Source: Verrucomicrobium sp. (GTDB lineage: Bacteria > Verrucomicrobiota > Verrucomicrobiia > Methylacidiphilales > UBA1321). From it: DNA of 64,000 nucleotides. Positions 44,914 through 54,015 of the stretch are shown here, piece after piece. A model generated the notes under the pieces. It ran no database searches. It saw only the letters and a list, made by a program, of their open reading frames with translations, and was not told the DNA's origin. Both the position numbers and the translations under genes were made by a program. The stretch is taken from assembly GCA_017849585.1 (NCBI GenBank), contig JAFIGT010000039.1, forward strand, positions 124,001-188,000. Reading direction: 5' to 3'. Within the stretch, counting starts at the first letter, position 1; every line of letters starts with the position of its first letter.

Positions 44914-45762
44914 ATGCTGTTCTCCAACTCATCCGCCGATTATCGCCCGCTGTTCTGGGTGGGACGCTACCCAGTGAGCGCCAGCGTGTTGTTGATCGTG
45001 GTCCATTCCCTCGCGATGATCGCGTACTCACTCTGCCTCGCTTTCGGGGTGGGTGGGGTATTTGCCACGCTGATTTTTTCCAGCGCAGACGTCCTGCATC
45101 GCGGTTATGTCTGGCAGTTGGTGACGTATCCTTTTGTGGAGGCGGCGAGCCTGATGTTTGTCTTCCAGATGTTCATGCTCTATTGGTTTGGTCCCGATGT
45201 GGAGCGGTTCATTGGTCGTAATTATTTCCTCGCGCTGTATGCGGCGTTGATCGTGGTGCCGGTGTTGGTGCTGACGGCTTTGAGTGCCTTCCTCGGCCCG
45301 ATCCAGTATTCCGGAGCGAGTTCGATTTTGTTCGGTGTGTTCATTGCCTTCGTGGCGATCTATCCCGACGCGGAACTCGCGTTCTTCCGCATTCGGCTGA
45401 AGTGGGCGGCGGCGATCCTGCTGGGCATATACACGCTCGCGTTTCTGGCGAGCCGCGACCTGCTTGGGCTGCTGATGCTGTGGCTCTCGGCCGGCGTGGC
45501 GGCGGTGGCGATTCGCTCGCTGGGCGTGGCGACGGGGTTCGGATTCTTCGACCGGATTCACGAGTGGTTCGAGAGTCGCCGGATGGAACGGTTGGCGAAG
45601 CAGAATAATATTCGCGCGATTCAGGAGCAGGAGAAGGTCGAGTCGATCGACAACATTCTCGACAAGATTTCCAAGCACGGCATGGGGAGCCTCACTCCCA
45701 TTGAGAAGAAAATCCTCGAACGCGCCAGTGCGGACCTGATCAAACGCGACAAGCCGCATTAA
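44914..45762 (+). CDS. Rhomboid-like membrane protein, probably inactive
   Basis: A 282-aa protein with six hydrophobic helices. The segments YVWQLVTYPF, MLYWFGPDVERFIGRNYFLA and YSGASSILFG follow the rhomboid pattern and keep a candidate Ser136 in the GAS position. The usual His and Asn of helix 2 are replaced (FVEA; MFVFQMF), and no histidine is seen in the last helix (GLLMLWLSAGVAAVAIRSLG). The dyad is therefore incomplete. The C-terminal tail (DNILDKISKHGMGSLTPIEK) resembles the tail of Bacteroidetes/Verrucomicrobia rhomboids. AAAGG lies just upstream of the ATG. Confidence 0.85.
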   Translation: MLFSNSSADYRPLFWVGRYPVSASVLLIVVHSLAMIAYSLCLAFGVGGVFATLIFSSADVLHRGYVWQLVTYPFVEAASLMFVFQMFMLYWFGPDVERFIGRNYFLALYAALIVVPVLVLTALSAFLGPIQYSGASSILFGVFIAFVAIYPDAELAFFRIRLKWAAAILLGIYTLAFLASRDLLGLLMLWLSAGVAAVAIRSLGVATGFGFFDRIHEWFESRRMERLAKQNNIRAIQEQEKVESIDNILDKISKHGMGSLTPIEKKILERASADLIKRDKPH

Positions 45763-45782
45763 CCTGCCTTCCTGCGTTCCTC

Positions 45783-46856
45783 TTACAGGTGCGTTTCCTG
45801 TTTGGAACTGCGCAGGCGGATCGTCTTTTCCGCAAGGTTATGGTGCGTGGTGATGTAGCGCACCGTCTTTTGTTTGGCGCGCATGAGGATGGAATGGGTG
45901 ATCGCCTTGTTGCCGTAATGCTTCACGCCGGGCAGGAGCGGGCTGTCGCTGATGCCGGTGGCGCAGAAGATGATGTTTTTCCCGCGCGCGAGATCGTCCG
46001 CCATGTAGACTTTCGAGAGTTGATCCCCGTATCCGGCGGCGATGAGTTGGGCGCGATCGGCTTCGTCGCGGGGCCACATCTGCGCCTGGATATCGCCGCC
46101 GAGGCATTTCACGGCAGCGGCCGTGAGCACTGCTTCCGGCGCGCCACCGACCCCGATGTAGGCGTCGATGCCGCTGTCGGGCAGGGACGGCGCAATCGCG
46201 GCGGTGATATCTCCCTCGGAGATCATGCGCAGCGAACAACCCGCGCTGCGGATTTCCTGAATCAGCCGCGCGTGACGCGGGCGATCCATCACGCAAATGG
46301 TGAGATCCTGAATGCGCTTGTGCAGGGCGCGTGCGATGACCGCGAGCGATTCATCAATGGATTGGTTCAGCTTCAAGCAATCGATGCCCATCTTTTGTGC
46401 GTGGATTTTCACGGCCGGCCCATAGGCGAACTTCATCATGTAGAATGACGGGATATCCTGCAGCGCGAAGTCGACCCCCGGCTCGGGAGAAGCGGCGGCA
46501 ATGACGGAAATGGAATTGGGGAGTCCCTTGGAAATGTTGGTCGTGCCATCGATGGGATCGAGCGCGATGTCAAACTTGGGCGCGCCGGGATACCATTGCC
46601 CGAGGTGTTCGCCCTTGAAAATACCGGGGGCATTGTCCTTGATGCCTTCGCCGATGACCACCTCGCCGCAGACATTGATCAGGTCGAACATGCCGCGAAT
46701 CGCGTCGCACGCCGCGGCATCGGCCTTCTCTTTTTCCCCGCGGCCGAGCCATGCGTAGGAGTTCAGCGCGGCGGCTTCCGTGGCCCGAATGAAATCGATT
46801 TCCACGATGCGCTCGAAGTCATAGTAATTCTGCAGGTCACTCGACGATTTGCTCAT
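45783..46856 (-). CDS. glpX: Class II fructose-1,6-bisphosphatase
   Basis: A 357-aa protein of the GlpX type. Features: the N-terminal EAAALNSYAWLGRGEKEKAD, the metal/phosphate site DIALDPIDGTTN, the MISEGDITAAI segment and IGVGGAPEAVLTAAAVKCLG. It dephosphorylates fructose-1,6-bisphosphate in gluconeogenesis, consistent with the PEP carboxykinase further along. Convergent with the rhomboid-like gene (20 nt apart). A TTAGGAT motif (minus-strand ATCCTAA) lies ~29 nt upstream. Confidence 0.95.
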   Translation of the reverse strand: MSKSSSDLQNYYDFERIVEIDFIRATEAAALNSYAWLGRGEKEKADAAACDAIRGMFDLINVCGEVVIGEGIKDNAPGIFKGEHLGQWYPGAPKFDIALDPIDGTTNISKGLPNSISVIAAASPEPGVDFALQDIPSFYMMKFAYGPAVKIHAQKMGIDCLKLNQSIDESLAVIARALHKRIQDLTICVMDRPRHARLIQEIRSAGCSLRMISEGDITAAIAPSLPDSGIDAYIGVGGAPEAVLTAAAVKCLGGDIQAQMWPRDEADRAQLIAAGYGDQLSKVYMADDLARGKNIIFCATGISDSPLLPGVKHYGNKAITHSILMRAKQKTVRYITTHHNLAEKTIRLRSSKQETHL

Positions 46857-47250
46857 AGAGATGCGGGGGATGATGAGGGTGGGGTTAGGATGGACGTGAA
46901 GAAATATCTCGCGAACCAGACTGAAACCCGGCGTTGACCGGGTGTTCCAAGAATGTCCTCAAAACGCCCGGTCCGCAACTGGAATGTTGCCGGGGTAGCG
47001 TGTTGCGTCGGGCGTGGCGCGAAAAAAAATCCTGTCGACAATGCGCTACAAGAATCTACCACCTCTGTTGAGCGTCGCGGATGGTGTTGCCGAATTTCTA
47101 ATTTCCGATTCGAGATTTCACAGGGACGGACGCCGGGCATGCCACGAGTTATAGCACGGAAACGCGCCGGGCGTTTGCGTTAGGTTGGCTACGTGAGCTG
47201 CGTGTGCGAAAAAAGTGGTGGCGGCGGGGTGTTTTTGACAGGCTGGTCGC
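46857..47250. other. 394-bp non-coding region
   Basis: No supported gene. Contains a small hairpin ACCCGG-CGTTGA-CCGGGT (46926-46943), an A8 run near 47023-47030 and several GC-rich imperfect repeats, upstream of both glpX (minus) and the 480-aa gene (plus). No RNA family recognised. Confidence 0.5.
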
Positions 47251-48693
47251 ATGAAACGGTGGTTGAAGTGGGCGGGGATAGCGTTCGGGGGGCTCACCCT
47301 GCTGATCGTGGCGTTGTATCTGGAGGAGAACTGGCGCGGCGCGCGTCTCTGGGCTCAGACCAAGGCCCAGTTCGAAGCGAAGGGATTCAACTTCGATCCG
47401 AAGTCGCTTATCCCCCCGCCCGTGCCGGATGAACAGAATTTTGCGTCGTCAGTAATTTGGAGGCATTTGGAACAGTACAAAGCTAAAGATGGGAAAGAGA
47501 ATTTTAAGGTGGCTCTCTTTTCCGTAGGAACCGCCGCGCAGGCTGCTGCCAAAAAAGCAGGCAAAAGCTGGTTACTTGGAAATCGTGAGTTCGCGTCTGA
47601 TCCAAATCTATTTACTACTGACGCAGAGGCCGAACGCACCAACATCTTGGCCGCAATGGAAAGGCCTCATTGTCGATTTAATATCGACTACGACTACTCT
47701 CCGCCTTATGGGATGCCTGTACCTCAAGTAAGCTCGCTCATGAAGCTATCCCAAGCTCTTAAATGGCATGCCCTACTTTCCTTGCAGCAAGGCAAAACCG
47801 ATGAAGCCGCCAAGGACATTATCGTTTGCCTGCGCCTCGCCTCTGGAAGCAAGGAAACACCGCTGCTTATTATGGGCCTCGTTGGCCTATCGATGGATAT
47901 CACCGCTTTATCCGTGATCTGGCAGGGGATCGAGTCCCACGCATGGACCGATGAACAACTGGCTCAATTTCAAAAGCAATTAGGGAAAATTGATTCACTG
48001 AAAACCTACCACACAAACATACATGCTGAACTCCTTCTGTCCTTTCTGCCCACGCTCGATTTGATGCAGTATAGTCCTAAAATGCTGCGTGAATTCTCCT
48101 CCTACTCCGGCAACCCTCAATCGCTGGAAAATGAAGTTTATAAAGCTGTCCCCTTACGCCCCATCGCATGGATTACCAATCCCGCCAGTTCCTATGATCA
48201 AGTTCGATCCCAAGCGTGTCATTTTTATCTGGATCAACTCATTCCAGTTATCGACCCCGTTTCGCATCGTTTTTTCCCGGAGCGAATACCCAATTTTGAA
48301 AGACTCGAAACCTCACGTCCTCTCTCCTATGCGAGGTTAGTGCTTTCGTTTACTCTCAACGGGCTTGCTCCGGCACCGAGTCGATTTAGTGATATTCAAA
48401 GTCGAATCGATCTCGCTCAGGTGGCCTGCGGGTTGGAGCGGTACCGACTGGCGAACGGGAAATATCCGGCGACGTTGGCGGAGCTGGAACCGAAGTTCAT
48501 CGAGCGGGTGCCGCACGATTTGTGCACGGGCGAGCCGTTGCATTACCGGGTGGAGGCGGATGGGGATTACGCACTCTATTCGGTGGGATTCAACGGTGTG
48601 GATGATGGGGGCCAGATCGTGATGAAGAAGGAGTCCGCGACGTTAAGTGATTCGAAACAGGGTGATTGGGTGTGGCCGCGGTCGAAGAGATAG
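47251..48693 (+). CDS. Membrane-anchored hypothetical protein with mosaic base composition
   Basis: A 480-aa protein with one N-terminal helix (WAGIAFGGLTLLIVALYL) and a long extracytoplasmic part. The last ~110 residues (LAQVACGLERYRLANGKYPA; TLAELEPKFIERVPHDLCTG; DGDYALYSVGFNGVDDGG) resemble the pseudopilin/GspG-like tail found in many verrucomicrobial proteins. The gene's ends (to ~47445 and from ~48410) are GC-rich like the neighbours, while the middle ~960 bp is clearly AT-richer, which suggests recombination of the central part. Function unknown. Confidence 0.75.
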   Translation: MKRWLKWAGIAFGGLTLLIVALYLEENWRGARLWAQTKAQFEAKGFNFDPKSLIPPPVPDEQNFASSVIWRHLEQYKAKDGKENFKVALFSVGTAAQAAAKKAGKSWLLGNREFASDPNLFTTDAEAERTNILAAMERPHCRFNIDYDYSPPYGMPVPQVSSLMKLSQALKWHALLSLQQGKTDEAAKDIIVCLRLASGSKETPLLIMGLVGLSMDITALSVIWQGIESHAWTDEQLAQFQKQLGKIDSLKTYHTNIHAELLLSFLPTLDLMQYSPKMLREFSSYSGNPQSLENEVYKAVPLRPIAWITNPASSYDQVRSQACHFYLDQLIPVIDPVSHRFFPERIPNFERLETSRPLSYARLVLSFTLNGLAPAPSRFSDIQSRIDLAQVACGLERYRLANGKYPATLAELEPKFIERVPHDLCTGEPLHYRVEADGDYALYSVGFNGVDDGGQIVMKKESATLSDSKQGDWVWPRSKR

Positions 48694-48713
48694 AGGGAGG
48701 GTTGTTTTTATCG

Positions 48714-48738
48714 TAAATCACTCTCTAGTAGTGATTTA
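48714..48738. promoter_or_regulatory. 9-bp inverted repeat downstream of the 480-aa gene
   Basis: TAAATCACT (48714-48722) and AGTGATTTA (48730-48738), 7-base loop, 20 nt after the stop codon at 48693. It could be a weak terminator or an operator for the following GH51-like gene. Confidence 0.4.
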
Positions 48739-48782
48739 ATTGCATTTTATTAACGAGTTGTGGGCGGTCTGATGCTGTTTCT

Positions 48783-48797
48783 ATTTGTCAGACAAAT
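48783..48797. promoter_or_regulatory. Perfect 15-bp palindrome upstream of the GH51-like gene
   Basis: ATTTGTCAGACAAAT is perfectly self-complementary around a central A and lies 65 bp before the start at 48862. Its outer ATTTGT/ACAAAT halves equal those of the Bacillus AraR operator. The downstream gene encodes an arabinofuranosidase-like enzyme, and two AraR-type regulators are in the window. Binding by either is inferred. Confidence 0.5.
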
Positions 48798-48861
48798 TAA
48801 AATTGACACTTCCTTCGCGGTCTGTCAGAAGCGTGGGAACCTATTTTGACCCAGGCTCCCT

Positions 48862-50919
48862 ATGATCCTACTGAATCCAGCGGTGCGGACGTTGATTGGT
48901 CTCGGCGTAATGCTTTTTTCGCTCTCTCTTCTCCGGGCAGAGCCGTCGGCGGAAATCACCCTTTCGGATCAGGTCATCGGCCCGGTCAATCGGGCGGTGT
49001 TTGGGGCCAACATTTTGGGGTATCCGGCGGCGAATCAGGCTCCGGACAATCGCGACATTCTGTTTTTTTCGATGAAGGGGGGAGGTGTTTGGAATCCGGA
49101 GAAGCGGCGTCCGGTTCCGGCGATGCTGGATCTGGCACGCGCGGCGGGAGCGACGACGTTGCGCTGGCCGGGCGGTTGCGAGGCGCATGAGTTCAACTGG
49201 AAGAAAACCGTTGGCCCGCTGAAGAATCGTCCGCGTCAGGCGTTCGGTCTGCCGGAATTTCTGAAACTCTGCGAGGAATTGAAAGCGGAGCCGATTCTCA
49301 CCATGGCCGATTACTGGGGCGCGCCGGAGGATTTCGCGGATTTGGTGGAGTACCTGAACGCACCCGCGAATGAAAATCCGAATGGCGGCATCGCGTGGGC
49401 GAAGGTTCGCGCGCAGGACGGGCATCCGGCTCCTTACGGGGTGAAGTGGTTCGAGGCGGGCAATGAAAGTTTTCACGGACCGCATGCGGATCAATTTCGC
49501 GAGGGGCCGCTGCCGGCGATTCTGTCGGCGGATTCGTATGCCGTCCGCTTTCTCCAAATCAGTGCGGCGATGAAAGCGGTGGACCCTTCGGTGAAGGTCG
49601 GCGCGGTGCTGGGGTACGATTTGACGCCCGACTGGGTGGGAGGTTGGAGCGAGGCGGTGCTGCGGCAGACGGCGAAGACGGCGGACTTTTTCATCTACCA
49701 TGCTTACGGCGGCGATGCGGGGAAGGACGGAGCTGATCTGCCCGACAAGGTTTATCGCCGGGGATTTGCCACGGCGCGGGAATTTCAGGCGGCGTTCGCG
49801 TTGGTGAATCGCCGCATCCGGGAAATCGCGGGGCGGGAGATTCCGCTGGCGGTGACGGAGTACAACGGGGGGTACGCGCAGGAAAAACCGGTGCCGTATC
49901 GTTTTGCTCTCGGCACGGCGGTGCAGGTGGCGGATTTCATTCAGGTGTTGCTGCAACCCTCGCTGAATATTTCGCAGGCGCACTACTGGCAATTTGCCAA
50001 CGAGTATTGGGGAATGATCCGGGGGGATGATGAGCCGTACGTGAAGCGTCCCGCATGGCACGTGATGCATCTCTATCACACTTACCTTGGCGATACGTTG
50101 CTGGCGGCGCAAACGGAGTGCGGCCTATACGAGGATGAGGTTTCGTATAAAGCGCCGGCCACGAAATCGGCTCCTGTCCGGGGGCGTTCACTTGGACTGG
50201 CGATACCTGTCACGCAACCATGGGAAATCACTCCGGTTGAAGGAGTGAAAGCGGTGGCGGCGAAAGATCATTCGCTTTCGGTGGAGATCACCACAAACAC
50301 GGGGCTGGATTATTACCATGCGGCCCTCCGCGTTCCGGCAAAACCGCGCATGGTCTATCATGTCTCTGCCGAGGTCCGCACGGAAAACGGCGAGAAAAGC
50401 CTGGCGCAAATTCAGGTGGGCGATGGTCGTGGCTGGAATCAAACGCAGTCTGCCGAGGAATCGAACGGCGTGCAGTCCACGGCATGGAGCCGGGTGGACG
50501 CGTGGTACATGACGTTGGCCGATAGCGATTCCCTCGTCATCCTTGCGCGACGTTTTCGCGGCGTGCGCGGGCCGATGAAGTTCGAGATTCGCAACGTGAC
50601 GGTGCGGGAATTCCAACCGGAGAATCTGGGGCCAACTCCCGCGCTCGCCACGCTTGTCAGTCGCGACTCGAAGACAGGCGAGATTTACCTGATCATCGTG
50701 AACCGCCGGCTCGCGGGGGCGACTCCGGTGCAGATCAAGAAGGTGGGGGCGGTTCAATCCGCCACGGCGCAGGTGCTTTCCGGTCCGTCCCTCGAGGCTA
50801 CGAACGAATCGAATCCGGATAACGTGACGTTGAAGCCGCTAGCCGTGCAGGTGGAGAAGGATGGCCTCGCGTTGGAACTGCCTCCGCATTCGGTGACCGG
50901 AATTCGGATCAAGCGTTGA
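48862..50919 (+). CDS. Secreted GH51-like (clan GH-A) glycosidase with inserted beta domain
   Basis: A 685-aa protein with a signal peptide (LIGLGVMLFSLSLLRAE). The barrel has LRWPGGCEAHEFNWKKTVGP, acid/base candidate E202 in FEAGNES and nucleophile candidate E333 in LAVTEYNGG. Residues ~445-590 look like an inserted jelly-roll/CBM (LDYYHAALRVPAKPRMVYHV). The GH51-type C-terminal domain then resumes, ending LPPHSVTGIRI. Likely alpha-L-arabinofuranosidase or related activity outside the cytoplasm. Preceded by the 15-bp palindrome at 48783. Confidence 0.78.
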   Translation: MILLNPAVRTLIGLGVMLFSLSLLRAEPSAEITLSDQVIGPVNRAVFGANILGYPAANQAPDNRDILFFSMKGGGVWNPEKRRPVPAMLDLARAAGATTLRWPGGCEAHEFNWKKTVGPLKNRPRQAFGLPEFLKLCEELKAEPILTMADYWGAPEDFADLVEYLNAPANENPNGGIAWAKVRAQDGHPAPYGVKWFEAGNESFHGPHADQFREGPLPAILSADSYAVRFLQISAAMKAVDPSVKVGAVLGYDLTPDWVGGWSEAVLRQTAKTADFFIYHAYGGDAGKDGADLPDKVYRRGFATAREFQAAFALVNRRIREIAGREIPLAVTEYNGGYAQEKPVPYRFALGTAVQVADFIQVLLQPSLNISQAHYWQFANEYWGMIRGDDEPYVKRPAWHVMHLYHTYLGDTLLAAQTECGLYEDEVSYKAPATKSAPVRGRSLGLAIPVTQPWEITPVEGVKAVAAKDHSLSVEITTNTGLDYYHAALRVPAKPRMVYHVSAEVRTENGEKSLAQIQVGDGRGWNQTQSAEESNGVQSTAWSRVDAWYMTLADSDSLVILARRFRGVRGPMKFEIRNVTVREFQPENLGPTPALATLVSRDSKTGEIYLIIVNRRLAGATPVQIKKVGAVQSATAQVLSGPSLEATNESNPDNVTLKPLAVQVEKDGLALELPPHSVTGIRIKR

Positions 50920-50925
50920 TGCGGA

Positions 50926-52410
50926 CTACCCCCGCAGGGCCGTAATCGCGCGGCTGAGATTTTCGCTGACGTCGGTGGGGAGGAGTCCTTCCTCGCAGCC
51001 CCGGACGCGCAGGGCGAAGTCGGCGGCGCAACCGTGCAGCCAGACGGCGACGCGGGCGGCGTCGTAGGGTTTGAGTCCTTGCGCCAGGAGGGCGGTGAGG
51101 ATTCCGGTGAGCGTGTCGCCGGAGCCGCCGACGGCGAGGCCGGGGTTGCCGGTGGAGTTGTAGGCGAGCGGTTCGCCGGGTGCAGCGATGAGGGTGCGCG
51201 TGCCTTTGAGGACGACGACGGCTTTGAGTTTGTCGCTGAGTTCACGCGCGACGATGGGTCGTTCCTCGACTGCGAATTCGCGACCGAGCAGGCGCTTCAT
51301 CTCGCCGGGGTGTGGGGTGAGTACGAGCGGTACCTTGGCGGTTTTGAAGAGAGCCGGTTTCGCGGCGAGGAGGGTCAGTGCATCGGCATCGAGCACGAGG
51401 GGAGCCGTCGCTTTTTTCAGGATGAATTCGAGAATTCGTTTGGCTTCGGTTGTGAGTCCGAGGCCGGGACCGACGGCGATTGATTTCGCGGATTCGATGA
51501 GATCGAGGAAATCGTCGTTGGGGGCGCGTTCGGCGACCATGATTTCGGGCGGAGCCTTTGAAATCACGAAGGGGTAAATCGTCTTCGGCACGGCGAGATT
51601 GGTCAATCCCGCTCCGGTGCGCAAGGCGGCTTGCGCGGCAAGGATGGGCGCTCCGATAAAGCCAGCCGAACCGCCGACGATGAGCGCGCGACCGTAGGTG
51701 TTCTTGTGCGAATAGGCGGAACGGCGGGGGAGGAGCGGCGCAAGCGTGCGGGCGATGAGGAGTCGATCCCGGACCGGAAAGGTGTCTTCAAAAAGCGAAA
51801 CGGTTTCGATTCGCCCCACGCGGCCGGAGTATTCCTCGCGCACGAGGAAGTCTTTGACCGCGCCGACCGTGATCGTGAGGTCCGCGATGAGGGCGTGCTC
51901 GGGATCGCCGGGGAGACCGGTCGGCAGGTCGAGCGCGACGGTGCGGAAGAAGCGTTGCGCGCGGGCGCGGTTGAGGCGGTCCACGAGGGCGGCGATGGGC
52001 GGACGGATCGGGCCGTTGCCGCCGACGCCGAGGAGGGCATCGATGACAAGTCCGCGTGCGTCGGGGAAAAGGGTGTCGTGGAGTTGAGCGTGGGCGAGAA
52101 CGTCGGGGTGTTCCGTGATGAGCCGCTTCCATTGCTCGCGGGGCAGGTCGCGGAGTTGCTTGTCGCCCTCGGCCAGCACGACGCGCACGGTCCAGCCTGC
52201 GGCGGCGAGGTAGCGCGCCACGACGAGACCGACGCCGCCGTTGTTGCCCTTGCCCACGACGATGAGGGTCTGGGGAGCTTGGGGAAATTCCTGCTGGATG
52301 ATCTCGGCCATGCCACGGCCGGCGCGTTCCATGAGGTCGGCGGCGGGGGTGCCTGCGGCGATGACTTCTTTTTCCCGCTCGACGAGTTCCGCCGTGGTGA
52401 CGATTTTCAT
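50926..52410 (-). CDS. nnr: Bifunctional NAD(P)HX epimerase/ADP-dependent dehydratase
   Basis: About 494 aa from the ATG at 52410 (MKIVTTAELVEREKEVIAAG). The N-terminal YjeF-type epimerase (~1-215) has LIVVGKGNNGGVGLVVARYL and VIDALLGVGGNGP. The C-terminal ribokinase-like dehydratase (~225-494) has ALIVGGSAGFIGAPILAAQA, VLTPHPGEMKRLL and the catalytic GNPGLAVGGSGDTLTGILTA. It repairs hydrated NADH/NADPH. Length is normal for the fused form. Convergent with the GH51-like gene, six bases apart. Confidence 0.94.
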   Translation of the reverse strand: MKIVTTAELVEREKEVIAAGTPAADLMERAGRGMAEIIQQEFPQAPQTLIVVGKGNNGGVGLVVARYLAAAGWTVRVVLAEGDKQLRDLPREQWKRLITEHPDVLAHAQLHDTLFPDARGLVIDALLGVGGNGPIRPPIAALVDRLNRARAQRFFRTVALDLPTGLPGDPEHALIADLTITVGAVKDFLVREEYSGRVGRIETVSLFEDTFPVRDRLLIARTLAPLLPRRSAYSHKNTYGRALIVGGSAGFIGAPILAAQAALRTGAGLTNLAVPKTIYPFVISKAPPEIMVAERAPNDDFLDLIESAKSIAVGPGLGLTTEAKRILEFILKKATAPLVLDADALTLLAAKPALFKTAKVPLVLTPHPGEMKRLLGREFAVEERPIVARELSDKLKAVVVLKGTRTLIAAPGEPLAYNSTGNPGLAVGGSGDTLTGILTALLAQGLKPYDAARVAVWLHGCAADFALRVRGCEEGLLPTDVSENLSRAITALRG

Positions 52411-52560
52411 CAGCATCAATCTAGAAGTGATCGGATGGGGATACAAGTTTGAGATGGGGGAGAGGGGACAATTTTTGAGCTGACTTGCAAAAAGCACGGG
52501 CCGCCGGAGTGGTGGGACTCCGCCTGCTTGCGCAACGGAAAACGTGGCTTACGTTCTCCC

Positions 52561-52866
52561 ATGCCTGCGACACCCGAGATACCTGCTGGCTGGACGCTGA
52601 CGGCGAGTGGCCTCCAGAAAACGTGCCAATGGAAAGACTTTGCCGAAGCACTGGCGTTTGTCGTCGCCGTGGGACGCATCGCGGAAGCGGCGAATCATCA
52701 TCCCGATATCGATGTGCGCTGGAACAAGGTGCTGCTCACGTTAATGACTCATTCCGAAGCAAAAGTGACTCAAGCCGATTATGATCTGGCCGAAAAGATC
52801 AATGGTCTGACTCCAGCAGCGGTGCGGGGGGAAGTCCAGAGATTAAGCGAGGGGAGGGCGGGATAA
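52561..52866 (+). CDS. Pterin-4a-carbinolamine dehydratase
   Basis: About 101 aa from the ATG at 52561 (MPATPEIPAGWTL). The signature AEAANHHPDIDVRWNKVLLT, with the HH-P active-site pattern, and the later THSEAKVTQADYDLAEKING, are diagnostic of the PCD/DCoH family. It dehydrates 4a-hydroxytetrahydropterins; a physiological pterin-dependent partner is not seen nearby. The upstream in-frame ATG at 52528 is less likely. Confidence 0.9.
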   Translation: MPATPEIPAGWTLTASGLQKTCQWKDFAEALAFVVAVGRIAEAANHHPDIDVRWNKVLLTLMTHSEAKVTQADYDLAEKINGLTPAAVRGEVQRLSEGRAG

Positions 52867-52919
52867 AATAGTCTTGCCAGAGACCGCTTATTATCTCTAA
52901 ACCTTTATCCACGTGTGCT

Positions 52920-53849
52920 ATGAAAAAAATTAATCTCTTTTGCGTAACCTTGGGTGTCCTGAGTGTCTCCGCGCTTTCCCTGCTCGCGCAGGTGGCGAAC
53001 ACCAAGCTGGATAGCGAAATGGATGTCCAGAAATCGGATGTCCGCATCGCTCAGGAAACCAATCTCAGCTACTCCTACGTGGGTGCGGCGGATGTCAAAC
53101 AGGGTGATGCCAAGCTCGGCAATCTCTCCTCGCAAACGACCGATCTCAAATACGTCATCTCTCCCGAAATCAAGGAAGGTCTCCTCTTCCGCGGTGGCGT
53201 CGAGTGGGAACGTTACTCCTTCAGCCTGCCGGACAACGCCCCGTTGCCGAACACGCTGCAGTCGACCAATGTGATCATCGGTGTGGACATCCAGCTCGCC
53301 GACCAGTGGCTGATGCGCATCGAGGCGGCTCCCGGTTTCTACAGCGACTTCGTGGATCTCTCCAGCCGCGACATCAATGTGCCGGTAATCATCGGTGCTT
53401 CCTACCTCGTGAACAAGGATCTGCAGTGGGTCTTTGGCCTGAGCATCGATACCTGGCGTGAATATCCGGTCCTGCCAGGTGCCGGTGTCCGCTGGAAGTT
53501 TGCCGACCAGTGGGTTCTGAATTTCATTCTCCCCAAGCCCCGCATCGAGTATGAACTCGAAAAGGCCGTCACCCTCTTTGCCGGTGCGGACATGAAGGGT
53601 GGCACGTACATGGTGAACGGCGACTTCGGCAAGAGCCATGGCCGCGGCAACCTGAATCAAACCGTGGTGGAATACAGCGAAGCGCGCCTCGGTGCCGGTG
53701 TGGCTTGGAAACCGATCCCCTTCCTTACTCTCGAAGCCGAGACCGGTGCGGTGGTCATGCGCGAATTCAATTTCAGCCGGGCCGATACCAAGATGCATGC
53801 GGACGGTGCGGCTCCCTACGGCCAAGTGGCCCTCAGCGGCAGCTTCTAA
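52920..53849 (+). CDS. Outer-membrane beta-barrel-like protein
   Basis: A 309-aa protein with a signal peptide (LFCVTLGVLSVSALSLLAQ). The mature part alternates hydrophobic and polar residues in strand-sized blocks (LLFRGGVEWERYSF; TNVIIGVDIQLADQWLMRIE; EARLGAGVAWKPIPFLTLEAE) and ends GQVALSGSF with C-terminal Phe, as in outer-membrane barrels. It is similar in plan to DUF6268-type proteins. Followed 50 nt later by a strong terminator, so probably monocistronic. Role unknown. Confidence 0.78.
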   Translation: MKKINLFCVTLGVLSVSALSLLAQVANTKLDSEMDVQKSDVRIAQETNLSYSYVGAADVKQGDAKLGNLSSQTTDLKYVISPEIKEGLLFRGGVEWERYSFSLPDNAPLPNTLQSTNVIIGVDIQLADQWLMRIEAAPGFYSDFVDLSSRDINVPVIIGASYLVNKDLQWVFGLSIDTWREYPVLPGAGVRWKFADQWVLNFILPKPRIEYELEKAVTLFAGADMKGGTYMVNGDFGKSHGRGNLNQTVVEYSEARLGAGVAWKPIPFLTLEAETGAVVMREFNFSRADTKMHADGAAPYGQVALSGSF

Positions 53850-53901
53850 GCAGCGCGACGCTGCCCCCAGCTAGCTTCGCCTCGGGCGAAGTGGTAGCGC
53901 C

Positions 53902-53933
53902 AAAAAAGGCGACCTGAACAGGTCGCCTTTTTT
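53902..53933 (+). terminator. Bidirectional rho-independent terminator
   Basis: A-tract 53902-53907, stem GGCGACCT (53908-53915), loop GAAC, AGGTCGCC (53920-53927), then T 53928-53933. It terminates the outer-membrane protein gene and can work on both strands. Confidence 0.92.
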
Positions 53934-54015
53934 GTTTGTGGGATGAGCCATCCTGCAGAAAGCCGCCGGGCATCGGTAGTCGATAATCTGCGCAGGATAC
54001 TTTGAAAGGCGTGAT

